A stretch of DNA of 64,000 nucleotides from assembly GCA_007922195.1 (NCBI GenBank), contig ML682122.1, forward strand, positions 314,457 through 378,456. Reading direction: 5' to 3'. The DNA comes from Podocnemis expansa (lineage: Eukaryota; Chordata; Testudines; Podocnemididae). The position numbers were made by a program, and so were the translations under genes. Below are positions 23,639 through 33,420 of this stretch, piece by piece. The notes under the pieces were generated by a model. That model saw only the letters and a list, made by a program, of their open reading frames with translations. It was not told the origin of the DNA and ran no database searches. Position 1 is the first letter of the stretch. The number at the start of each line of letters is the position of its first letter.

Positions 23639-23644
23639 TTTATT
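23639..23644 (-). terminator. Poly(A) signal for the minus-strand transposase
   Basis: TTTATT on the plus strand gives AATAAA on the minus strand, about 90 bases downstream of the last readable transposase exon. It is only 36 bases from the opposite-strand signal at 23597-23602, so the two transcripts would overlap at their 3' ends. Confidence 0.45.
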
Positions 23645-23725
23645 GGGTTGGATTCAGGGTGGGGGTGGGTTAGGTGGCGGCTGGCTGGGGCAGAAAGGGG
23701 GAGCAGGAGGTGTGGTGGGGCTCAC

Positions 23726-24143
23726 CTGGCGATGTGGGTGGCATCAACAATCCCTTCACACATTGGAAAGCCCACGGCAGTGAGGCCGGTGATGCTGTCC
23801 TGCAGCACTCCCAGGGTGACAAGGCGTGGCTGCAGGACTGGCTGATGGTGTGGGCAACCTGCAGCAGCAGTTCCCTGACGGTGAACCTCCTGATGCTGAT
23901 GAGATGGGCAACAGACCTGTGGGACTCAAGAGTGGCCATCAGCCAGAGAGTGATGACCACGCTCTTGTCCACAGGGATGCCTGCCCTCATCACTGTATGC
24001 CTTTGGCGTAGGACTGGGGTGGGCTCAGTGACGAGGGTGATGGTCCCCCCGCTAATCTGAAGGTTCCTCCTCCAGTGTGTGCTGCTCCAGGTTCCCTGGA
24101 CAACCCGTTCCCACCAGTCTGTGCTGGTGTCCGGTGCCAAGAT
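23726..24143 (-). pseudogene. Harbinger transposase, N-terminal half only
   Basis: This is the DDE-type nuclease that would cut the element ends. On the minus strand a frame starting near 24143 reads TSTDWWERVVQGTWSSTHW, then an RMRAGIP-like block and SHRSVAHLISIRRFTVREL, the conserved N-terminal region of HARBI1-like transposases. After a frame change near 23850 a second frame reaches GIVDATHIAR, the block around the first catalytic Asp. It stops there, immediately before a donor (GT at 23724-23725). No exon with the second Asp or Glu is seen before the minus-strand poly(A) signal, where the Myb gene begins. The protein is thus both frameshifted and missing the rest of the catalytic core. 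There is no good ATG; an acceptor-like sequence near 24165 suggests an upstream exon. A homologue lies at 51808-52230. Confidence 0.75.
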
Positions 24144-24156
24144 GGGGGACGAGGAG

Positions 24157-24576
24157 CTATTGGTGCAGTGGAGGGATCCTCAGTAGGCGGGGGGCACAAC
24201 CTAGTGAGGCATGGCACTTTATTTCTACACAGCTGCTGGCCCAAAGGCAAGTACCCAAGGGCTCCAAGAAGAGTGTACAATATTTGTCTACTGGCATAAG
24301 TACACATATCACAATGCATAAGCTCTTGCTATAGGGAATTACTTTCTGGGCCTGGCCTCTTTGCACTAGAAGTCCCCCAATTGCAGCCCCTTCCTTTGAC
24401 CCACCTCGCTCATAGTCATCTGCACCAGGGGCCTTTGTTCTAGTCAGACTGGCCCGAATAGCTTGCCCTTTATCCCGGTCGACTAACCTTAGCATTCTGC
24501 CAGTAAAATCAAATCCCTTCTGTCTCCAAATTCCAATATGTGGTCTGTCCGTAAACCATGGAAACAAGCACAGCAA
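24157..24576 (-). other. Minus-strand ORF upstream of the transposase, kept open in both copies
   Basis: A 139-codon minus-strand frame (block DRPHIGIWRQKGFDFTGRML) is matched at 52241-52636 by a 131-codon frame differing at scattered residues, with no net frame change. I do not recognise the family. It lies upstream of the transposase in its direction of transcription, so it may be leader or an extra exon. Shared openness alone does not prove coding. Confidence 0.3.
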
Positions 24577-25269
24577 GGGTCCTCTGGTATACCTTATCTG
24601 TTAGGGGCTGCTACTGACCCTCTTCCAGGCCTTCTGGTAGGGCAGAGCAAGTGCACACTTATCCGATCCCCCTTAATAGGCATAGTGAGCTATCTGTGTC
24701 TCAACACTGTTAGGCCTCAGCCATGGGATTCTTCCACAGTGCTGTGAAAGCCACTGAGATAATGGTCCGGAGGCTCAGCTCTGGGCTCATCAGGCTCGGG
24801 GAAAGTGTGTCCCACAGCAGGGTGGCACCCTGCAGGCTACGAGCGGGTCTGCCAGGTGCTTGAGGATGGTTCGGGAGCCAGGGGGCATCCCTAGTCATCT
24901 CTCTCGCAAGCACTTGGGGGTCATCATGGACAGGGAGGGGCTGTCCTTTTATGCTCTTAAGTGATTGGCTGGCAACCTGGCTGGCAACATGGCTGGCAAT
25001 ATGGCCTGGTGAGCCGGCCATGTTGCCACACCTCCCATGTTACCCCTCACCTGGAATCGAAATGTCATGTCCACACACAGGGCATGCTATTTTGATTTGA
25101 AGGGATTCCCTTAATTCAAATTAACTTATTTTGAAATAAGGATTTACTGTGTAGACATTCCCATAGATGTGTGGGTGTGTATGTATGCATATATATATGT
25201 ATTTGTGTATTATACATGTTTATACGTATATTTAAGTTCTCCCATCTTCAAAGCATCTGCTGAAAGGGA

Positions 25270-25372
25270 ATTTTTTCCCATGAAAGCTCATACAAGAAAT
25301 ACTTTTTTTAGTCTTTTTGTGCCACAGGACTCCTTGCTTCTTTTGTTGGACTAGACTAACACAGCTGCCACT
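25270..25372 (+). repeat. Copy of the ~100-bp 'gtgccacaggactcc' repeat
   Basis: Contains agctcatacaagaaatac, gtgccacaggactccttg and gactaacacagctgcc in order. It is matched at 53410-53515 as part of the duplication and, independently, at 37040-37125. Confidence 0.55.
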
Positions 25373-25420
25373 TTGGAAATTGGTATGTGTGTGTGTGTTT
25401 TACACATACATACATATATG

Positions 25421-25421
25421 T

Positions 25422-25453
<32 letters not shown>
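25421..25453. repeat. (CA)n microsatellite
   Basis: An uninterrupted AC dinucleotide run. In copy B the equivalent position is a TG/TATC tract split by the R4-like LINE. Confidence 0.85.
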
Positions 25454-25525
25454 CTGTAGTCCTTGACTTTAACTATGCTTTGGTTGTATGTATATATCTC
25501 ATTTAATATGTTTAGCTTTCTTTAT

Positions 25526-26278
25526 GGCTATGTTTACATTACTCAGCATTTTTGAAAAAAAAAATTTCAGGATAAGTATTTTGAAATAATTATCTAAAAA
25601 ATATTTTTTTCAAAAAATGCTATTTTGGGACAACAGTCTGAGGATGGCTTGTTGTCCCAAAATACCGCAGCTTTTTCTTTGTTTTGAAAAGAAAGTCTGC
25701 ACTGATCTTTATTTTTCGAACAAAAGCAAGGGAATGGAAGAGATGGGAAGGCTTTTTCGGGAAAAAAAAAAAGACTTTTTCGTGTCCTACGATAGCTTTT
25801 TTAAAAAGCTAGCTCGAAAAAGGCTTTTTTCAATATTAAACCAGGTTTAACGATCCAGAAAAAGTGTTCCGGTATTTCAAGATAAGGGATCACTTTTTCA
25901 AAAAAGCTAAACCTGCCAGCTTTTTTGAAATAAAAAGCCTTTTTTTGAGCTAGCTTTTTCAAAAAAAAGCCATCTCAGAACATGGAAAAGTCTTTTTTTT
26001 TTTCAAAAAATCTCCCTATCTCTTCCGTTGCCATGGTTTATTTATTTATTTATTTATTTATTTTAATGAAAGTCTGGTGTAGACTTTCCTTTTCAAAATA
26101 ATAATAATACTAATAATAATAAAGCTGCAGGATTTCGGAACAATGGACGGTTGTCCTGAAATAGCATGTTTGAAAAAAAATGTTTTTTCAAGATAATTAT
26201 TTCAAAATACTTATCCCGAAAAAAAAAGTGTTTTTTTTTTTTGTTTCTTTGAAAAAGCTGGGCACTGTAGATGTGCTC
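25526..26278. mobile_element. MITE, GGCTATGTTTACA ends, TSD TAT
   Basis: The ends GGCTATGTTTACATTACTCAGC and (reverse complement) GAGCACATCTACAGTGCCCAGC form imperfect terminal inverted repeats flanked by TAT on both sides. The interior is rich in AGCTTTTTTCAAAAAAGCT-type palindromic words and has no gene. Its orthologous copy in the duplication is at 55644-56378. Confidence 0.65.
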
Positions 26279-28544
26279 TATAAGTTTAAAAAATCCTGGA
26301 TCTATAGTATTACACTTACTTTACATTGATAGATGAAATGCAATGTACCTTAAAGGCCTATATAAGAAATTAGCAGCAGCCAGTATGTGAGAGCTTTGCA
26401 AAAGGACATAGTTATGAGTTATTTTGGAAGTTTAAAAATATCAGACAGGCTGGATCTGTTTGTTCAACAATCTTGGATGGAAAAGCTCAGATAAGTTATT
26501 TTGGATCATGACATAGGTCATCAGATAAATAACAACTTAAGCAACAACTTAAGCTGGTTGGGATCTTTCACATTTCACAAAACCCACAAAATTCAGAAAT
26601 AAGAAGAGGGAAAAAATAAAGGAACATTCTTAAGGGTGATTATATGTTAATCATGTGTCAGTTGTACAGACAAACCCCTTAACCAATGACATAGATGCAC
26701 CCTGATAACTTCTGGTGCAAGGGTCCATATTTGGATGACCAGGGAGGATCTAACCTAACCTATTTTTTGGAGGGTGTAAAGGTACAGATGCTGTTGTTAG
26801 TGAGAAAAAGTAGATTTAAGACTTTAGGATTTGAAGGAGAACCTTCTGATCCTCAGTTTCCAGCTCTGTCTTTCTCAAGAAAGAAGACAACAGACCCATC
26901 TTGATCTTTCTTTGCTTTCTAATAATTCTATTCTAACACATTAAATATACCATTTAGGGTTGCTAGACTATGTACTCTTCATGTCTATTTAAGAAGTCGG
27001 GTGTCCTTCTTGACTCTGGAGTGTAAGTATAACATCTATAAATTTTAACAGGAAATGTAATCTCTCAAATTATGAACTGTACAATATTTTCTAAGTGCAT
27101 TCTCTCTGTATGAACTAATTGTTCCATTGTATACTCATTAACTATTTTTTTCTCAGTTCTGTGCTCATCATTTATGATTTTAACAATGAAAAGATGTTAT
27201 AAAGTAATTTAAAGTATCTGTATGACAAGTACTCTTAGCTGTTCCCGGGGGCCGGGGGGAGGGTCCCATTTTACACTGCATAATATATTTTGTGATCATT
27301 TTTGAACTCAAACCAAAATTTTCTTGCAAGATTTATTGACAATCTCACTCCAAATTCCTTATCCAAGTAATAAAGAATCAGGCTATTGTTTAGGTTATTT
27401 TCCCTCTATAAGCTGTATTGATTAATGTTTAAAATGTAAGCCCATGGATCTCCCTGTTAACAAACGTGTTTTACAATTTAAAAAAAAAAGAAAAAAAGGA
27501 CAAAAGGGTCTGCTACATGAGTAGAAATAGAGCAATATTAGCAGGTTTTATTTTGGATAACAGCTTAGGGAAGGAAAAAAAAGCTATTTCTTTCTAATTT
27601 TAAAAATAGCCCTTCTTTGGAAAGAGGGGGACTTGCAATGAACCCCTGAAATATGAAACAACTGTCGAGAATTACAGGAAAAATTCCCCTTTTTTGTAAA
27701 GAAAGGCCTGCAAGAGACCATGAAATAATATATAACTAATATATAATTATGTATATACACACACACACTGCATACCCCCTTTACACAATGTCAAAGTATA
27801 TATTTTACCACCTCTAAGTCTTTTGAAGATCATCCTGGATAAGAAAGGATGTGTTGCAGTTGTCCCTTATCCTGAACATGTGCATGCTCTCTTTCTTTCT
27901 CTCTCTCACACACGCACACATACACACACATAAAGGTTTATATTTATGTTAAAGGCATCAGATGGGTCCACAAACTTTAAATTCATATAACACACACACC
28001 CACCCACCTACCCACCCACAAACTAACTGAAAAAGAAAGTCTGCTTTTGTGAATGGTTACATTTTGCTTTTTATAATGGGGGTCTCCCCATTACTTATAA
28101 TAAAGGCTTAATGAATGCAAATAAATCTATATCAGTAGGTTTTATTTTGGATGGTGTATATAAAGAGGTTTTGGTTTTATTTTAATTTAAAGTGACACCT
28201 CTTTATCTTAGAAAACAGATATTCTGTACCCTGCTACCCAAAAAGCAAATGAAATGAGCACGCCAACATATATTTGTTATTTCAAGTTGTTTACTAGGGG
28301 AAGAAAATATCAAAAGGTAGTGGCTTTGTAACAATATCAAATAAAATTTAATGTTTTTTTCCCTTGTTTTTTTTTTTTTTATTTCTGAATGTTCAGCAAC
28401 AAATCCTGGCTAACTGTTAAAAACACAAGCTGAAATATCTGCTGATCATCCTTAACTTACATAATTTCACAAATATTTTGTGTGGTATAAAAAAAAAATT
28501 AAAAAAGGATCTCTGCATCAGGTTGCATGTAAGGTAAGGTTAGA
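26279..28544. other. Gene-free stretch
   Basis: AT-rich non-coding DNA; up to 27730 it is the right part of duplication copy A. Short CT/CA runs occur near 27890-27930 and a CCCA-rich run near 28000. Confidence 0.5.
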
Positions 28545-28723
28545 CAGGGCCGTAACTACGGCAGGGCTGACAGGGCACAGCCCCAGGTGGCCCAAAGAGG
28601 CTCAATGAAGCTGAGCTATTAAAGAGGTGGCTTTGAGGCACCGGCTCTGAGTGCCACTAAAGGGAAGCTGTGTGTTCCAATTGGAACATGCCCCAGGCGG
28701 CAAAAATCTATGTTATGGCTCTG
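28545..28723. mobile_element. Short hAT MITE with 8-bp TSD
   Basis: The ends CAGGGCCGTAAC and (reverse complement) CAGAGCCATAAC are inverted repeats. The flanks aggttaga (28537-28544) and gggttaga (28724-28731) are an 8-bp duplication with one mismatch. The element is 179 bp and non-coding. Confidence 0.75.
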
Positions 28724-28975
28724 GGGTTAGATGCCAAACAAACAAAAAAGCAAAAAAGAGAGTTGAAAACAGGGTGTTTCTAAAGGTGATAAGAAATATT
28801 TCAGACTTTTTCTTTGACTAACATGCTTACTTGAAGCAACAAACTTTTGCAGTAAAACCACAGTGACCATACAAATAAAAAGTGTTTAAATAATTTTAAT
28901 ATATACAATTATTAAAGAAAAATATAGGTATCAGATCCCCCACACCTGTTTTTCCTATACAGGTTGGCTATGTCT

Positions 28976-29542
28976 ACACTGCAGGGCTTTTTCAGAAAAG
29001 TTTTTCTTGTTTAACATTTTCAAATACATTCAAAATAATTATCGAAAAAATGTTATTTCAAGAGAGAAGTCTGGGAGCACTCTCTGTCTCAAAATAAAGT
29101 AGATTTGTTTTATTATTTCAAAAAGGAGAGTCCACACTGCACTCTGTTTTTTGGGGGGGTTGGGGGAAGGAAGCCAATGCAAACAATAGGAAGGCTTAAA
29201 AAAAAAAAACATTGCTGCATTTGGCAATGGCTTTTTTTTCTGAGAAAGCTATTTTGAAAAAAGCCTTTTTTTTTTTTAAACGTAACCAGGTTTAGCACTT
29301 TCCAAAAAGTGCTCTGGTATACTGAAATATGTGGGTGCTTTTTTAGGAAAAGTCTATTTTGAAGAAAAAGATTTTTCTAAAGCAGCCAGCTTTTGCTTTT
29401 CCCAAAAAAGCAGGCCAGATATTGCTTTGGATATAGCAGAACAATTTTTTTCAAAAAAGGAAAACCTGCTCCCTGGATGTGGAAAAGGGTTTTTGGGATA
29501 AGGCTCCTTAGTCTGAAAAAACTTTGCAGTGTGGACGTGCTG
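28976..29542. mobile_element. MITE, GGCTATGTCTACACTGCA ends, TSD GTT
   Basis: Terminal inverted repeats GGCTATGTCTACACTGCA and CAGCACGTCCACACTGCA match at most positions and are flanked by GTT. The interior is AT-rich with AAAAAGCT/AGCTTTTT palindromic words and no coding region. Confidence 0.65.
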
Positions 29543-29883
29543 GTTGTGTGTAATCACACTTTTAGGCTATGTCTACACACAAGGTTTTATTTCGAAATAA
29601 GTCATTCCGAAATGACTTATTTCGAAATAAAACCTTTATTTCGAAAAAACAACATGATTTGGCCCCCCAGCAGGGTGCGGCGTGGGCCGCCCTGGTTGCG
29701 GCCACCCCACTAGGGTCTGCAGCCCCCGCAACAGGGCGCGGGGTGAGCCACCCGGGCTGCGGCCACCCCGCCCGTGGCTGCAAGCCCTGAGCTGGTGCCG
29801 GGGGACCCGCGGGGCTCGCAGCCGCTGCTGCCGCTGAGCCCAGGGCCTGAGGGGCCGGTGGGACCCGGCTCCCCGTGGCTGCA

Positions 29884-30115
29884 GCCCCCGCGGTGGGGAA
29901 AAGCCGGGGCCCCAGCACCCTGCCGCGGGGTTTGCCACCAGCCCTGGCGGCAGGGAGAGCCGGGCGCCCCCGGACCCCACTGTGGGATTTGGGAGCAGCC
30001 CTGGCAGCGGGCAGAGCGGGGAGCCCCTGCACCCTGCCGCAGGGCTTCTGAGCAGCCCCAGCGGTGGGGAGAGCGGGGCATCGGCACCCTTCCGCAGGGC
30101 TCCCCGCTGGTCTTG
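29884..30115. repeat. 57-bp GC-rich minisatellite inside the MITE
   Basis: Units begin gcccccgcgg, gccctggcgg, gccctggcag and gccccagcgg at 29884, 29941, 29998 and 30055, exactly 57 bases apart, each ending near a tgccgc.gggtttt-like word. The array runs toward the assembly gap, so its full length is unknown. Confidence 0.75.
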
Positions 30116-30151
30116 GGGGCAGCGCCCAGTGCCCTGCGGCTTGTCTCCCCT

Positions 30152-30251
30152 NNNNNNNNNNNNNNNNNNNNNNNNNNNNNNNNNNNNNNNNNNNNNNNNN
30201 NNNNNNNNNNNNNNNNNNNNNNNNNNNNNNNNNNNNNNNNNNNNNNNNNNN
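30152..30251. other. Assembly gap, 100 N
   Basis: Exactly 100 unknown bases, a conventional placeholder for a gap of unknown size, at the end of the GC-rich minisatellite. Confidence 0.98.
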
Positions 30252-30509
30252 ATCATGTTGTTTCGGAATCCATTTGTTCCGAAACAACATGTCCAAACGG
30301 GTCTAAAGCCGTTATTTCGAAACATCCATTTTGAAATAACGTCTATTTCGAGGGGGGGTAGGTTTAACTTTTTCGAAATAACGATTGTTATTTCGAAAGG
30401 ACAAGGTCCGTCCTTTCGAAATATCGATACGTCGTGTAGACTAAATTTTTTTAATTTCAAAATAACGAGTGTTATTTCGAAATAAAAGAGCCATGTAGAC
30501 GTGCCCTTA

Positions 30510-32460
30510 GAGTGAGCTAGGAACACAGGAACAGGCAGTGGGATTATGATATTCTCCAGGGTACAATCTAATTGTTGCACCTCTTTGTCCCTTTCATTCT
30601 CCAGCTTAGGGTGCGTTTTGCACTTTTTTGCTAGTTAATGGCAAGTCCTCTAGGCTCTGTTCCCCCACAGCTTTTAGCTCGCAATGTCACACTCTGAAAA
30701 GTCATATGAATGTTTTCTAAGGCACTCATAAGCTATATACAGAGTGACAGCCACAAATTCTTAGTGACAGTCTTGCATCTCAAGAAACATGCATGTTATT
30801 CTGGCCAGCACTCTGCTGAAAAAGGCACACTCATTAACTAATGTCATTCCATCAATGGTTTGTAGCTATGCCTTAGCCATTGTTAACTTCAGTAGAGATT
30901 CCCTAGACACTTGAACCAAAACACAAAGATTTAAATAAAACAATAAAACAAGTTTATTCATGAGAAAAAGATAAGTTTTTAGTCATTGTAAGGAAATGGT
31001 TATAAAGGAAATAGAAGGTAAACATGTAATCTAAGTTCTAAATTTACCAAGCTACAAAGGATTATACAGCTAAAAAGGTTTTTCTCACCCCAAAACTTTC
31101 ATCACCTTCCTGGCTTGTTAGCATGTCTTTGTCCCTGCGAAATGGACTTGTGAGTAGCATCCAGAATTACAGAATGTTTCAGAAGCCATCCTAGAATAGA
31201 CCAGGGGTTGCCAACCACTTGCTTATTAGACTGAAATGGCCACAGGGATCTTTAAAGTAGCCATGCGGTCCTCTGTCCGGTCCTGGTGTAGAACCGATAG
31301 GTGGAGTGTGGTCGCCTCCTCCTGCCCTGTCCGAACATTGATCTTTACTGGTGGTCACCAGCTTCCCACCTAGTGCTGGAGCAAAGCCAGGATGCAGTGC
31401 ACACTTGCCACCAGGTCCTGGAGTGGTGCCAGGTGCTTGACTGTGACTGGAATGCACCCCCAGTCTGGTACACTATAGCCTCCTAAATTTGAACTAACTT
31501 GCAAGTGTAGACATAGCCTACGTACCTTTGAAAATCCGATAAGATAGCTATATACTTCTTTATGAGTCTCCCACCTGGTACACAATAAAAACTTTGGGCC
31601 CATGCTTTAGGTGCTGGTTGTGGGGAGAGGTAAGGAGACTAGGGGCTTTGGAGCTGTGAGGCACCAAGGTTCAAGGGTTCTGCCCTACAGGGGAGGCACT
31701 GGGGCTATGGAATTCTCTACTGCAAGTTGGTATTGGGCCTCCAGGCTGTAGCCCCAGGGTGGTGGTATCAGGGCTTGGGTCTTGAGACCAGTGCATTGGG
31801 GGTGTTGGAGATTGGGAAAGTGGTGGAAGAAGATGTGTGGGATTCGGGGAATTGGTGTTGGGATCTTTGGTGGACTGGGGGTTGAGGTGACACCTGAAGT
31901 GAAACCTATAGGATCCCTGGCCCAGGGCTTGGAGAAGTAGGTTGGCCCAAGTCCCACTCTGCCTCCCCTGGACTGCTAGTGAGAGGCCAAGGAACTGAGG
32001 CAGCCACTGCTACCAAATGGTAGTACCTGTATTGTGGCTCAGCCGGCAGGCTGAGTCACCTTGAAAAATGCTTAGAAGATGCCCTCAGCTCTAGATATTG
32101 GGAGGTAGGGGGGTGCTACTTGTGCTATTCTCCAAAGTATCATCACCAGGGATGCCTGCCACAGGGCTAGGAGGAGAGCTCAGTCACATTGCCTGAAAAT
32201 AGCATCCCTAAAATGCAGTGCACTAAATTGTTTCCCCCCCACCGTAAGTTAGCCAGTGGAATACACAGTTAAGAAGGATATGTCCTAGGCCCAAGTCCTC
32301 TCCAATAAACAGGCTTCAGTGTCTGGACACTGGGGAGATGCTTATTTCTCTTGTGATCTACAGACAGGTATTCAGACAGCTCTTTCTTGTGAGAATAAGT
32401 TAGGTACCTGTCTCAACCCACATAAAACATCTTGAGGAGATAATATCCATCTTGTAGCAC
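30510..32460. other. Gene-free stretch with one MITE end
   Basis: No supported gene. At about 31480-31524 the minus strand reads ggctatgtctacacttgcaa then gttagttcaaattt, the same end as the element at 50668-51058. The matching opposite end was not found, so the copy is probably truncated. The A-rich part (30910-31080) resembles LTR or 3' UTR sequence only loosely. Confidence 0.45.
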
Positions 32461-32461
32461 T

Positions 32462-32850
32462 GAGCTATGAAATCATAGTACTGTAGAACAAGCATAGAGC
32501 TGGAAGGGACCTCAGTCATCCATTCTCACCCTCTGCTAAAATCAAGACTAACCCCAACTAAATCATCCCAGCCAGGGCTTTCTCAAGCATACCCTAGGTA
32601 TTTCTCTGTTTCGTCACTCCCCTAGTGAAAAAATGTCCCCCCTCCAAATATCAAACTGAGGCTCCCCTCCACTGCAAGTTGAAACCATTGCTCCTTCTTC
32701 TTTCATCTGCCACCATTATAAATAGTCTAGCTCCATCCTCCCTGGAATCCCCTTCAGACAGTTTAAGGCCACTATCAAAACCTTATTCCCTTCTGTGGAC
32801 TAAATAAGACCAGCACCCTCACCTTCTCCTTGTAAGTCATATGTTCCAGA
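32462..32850 (-). repeat. Antisense CR1 3' fragment
   Basis: The reverse complement carries the CR1 3' UTR (agctggaagggacctcag on the plus strand) followed by the diverged C-terminal ORF2 region. It is old and 5'-truncated. Confidence 0.7.
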
Positions 32851-33113
32851 CCTAAGTAGCATATACCTCTAAAAGGAGTGGGAGACTCCTGCTCAGATCT
32901 TGTGGGAGTGTTGTTTTGCTTTCCTTTCAGGAAGATGGGGAAGTTGAACCTACATCTTGTTATGAAAACTTGGGGTTGAAAATGTATCCTAATTCAATAG
33001 TGAAAAAAATAAGTGGAAAGTCATATGTCTGTAAATTGTGGCAAGAGTCATTTGCTGCTGGACTATCTATACCTAAAGGATTTGCATCACGATTTGAGAA
33101 CTTTCATAACTTT

Positions 33114-33420
33114 GGGTATGTCTACACGAGAGCCTTAGGTTGACTTAACCTCCCTGAAGTCTACCTAAGGAACTCCAGGTCCAAAGTGGGCTTATATTAT
33201 GTTGACTTAAGCACTTACTTAAGTCAACTTAATAACACCTGCTCCTAAGGTCAATTTAAGCCTGAAGTCAGCCTAGGAAATGGGTCCTGGACCTGGGCCC
33301 AGGCCTGGCCCCCAACCCTGCCCTGCCATACCCTGGGTCCCGGTCTGGCTCTGGTGGCCCATTCTGGCCCCAGCCAATTCCAGCAGGTGGCTTGGGAGCT
33401 GGATTCAGACTCTAGGTGCC
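33114..33420. mobile_element. MITE of the TTAGGTTGACTTAA type, one end only
   Basis: The left end reads gggtatgtctacacgaga then gccttaggttgacttaacc, matching the right end of the element at 7546-8282. A CCTGG-rich interior follows. I could not find the opposite end. Confidence 0.5.

Larger units (their letters stand above)
21500..25162 (+). mobile_element. Harbinger (PIF/Harbinger) element with Myb gene and truncated transposase
   Basis: The terminal sequences GGCTATGTC (21500) and, reverse-complemented, GGGAATGTC (25162) are imperfect inverted repeats. The flanks are ATA at 21497-21499 and 25163-25165, a 3-bp duplication as in Harbinger elements. Subterminal DNA (21520-21810 and 25060-25160) is full of TTTCGAAA/TTTTGAAA words. 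Inside are a plus-strand Myb/SANT-like gene and a minus-strand transposase, the two-gene plan of autonomous Harbinger elements. The transposase lacks its C-terminal half, so this copy cannot mobilise itself. Confidence 0.75.
23672..27730. repeat. Direct duplication, copy A
   Basis: From 23672 this region aligns in the same orientation with 51753 onward. It includes the transposase half of the Harbinger element, its 3' end, the microsatellite near 25.4 kb, the MITE at 25526-26278 and ordinary DNA to 27730. There it matches the last bases of the window, so the true end is unknown. Identity by eye is about 90 percent. Copy A lacks the R4-like LINE and the LTR element present in copy B, so it shows the empty target sites. 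Confidence 0.85.
29565..30506. mobile_element. Harbinger-like MITE with a GC-rich interior and an assembly gap
   Basis: The ends GGCTATGTCTACAC and (reverse complement) GGGCACGTCTACAT are inverted repeats, with TTA duplicated at 29562-29564 and 30507-30509. Both subterminal zones are packed with TTTCGAAATAA words. The centre is abruptly different: very GC-rich DNA (29660-30151) with a 57-bp minisatellite, followed by 100 unknown bases. Long open frames over the GC-rich part occur on both strands and look compositional. Confidence 0.75.

Noticed and set aside
29562..30580. Long open frames on both strands over the GC-rich block
   Set aside because: They exist because GC-rich DNA has few stops, run across a gap of unknown bases, overlap on opposite strands and follow a 57-bp minisatellite. 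No domain is visible.
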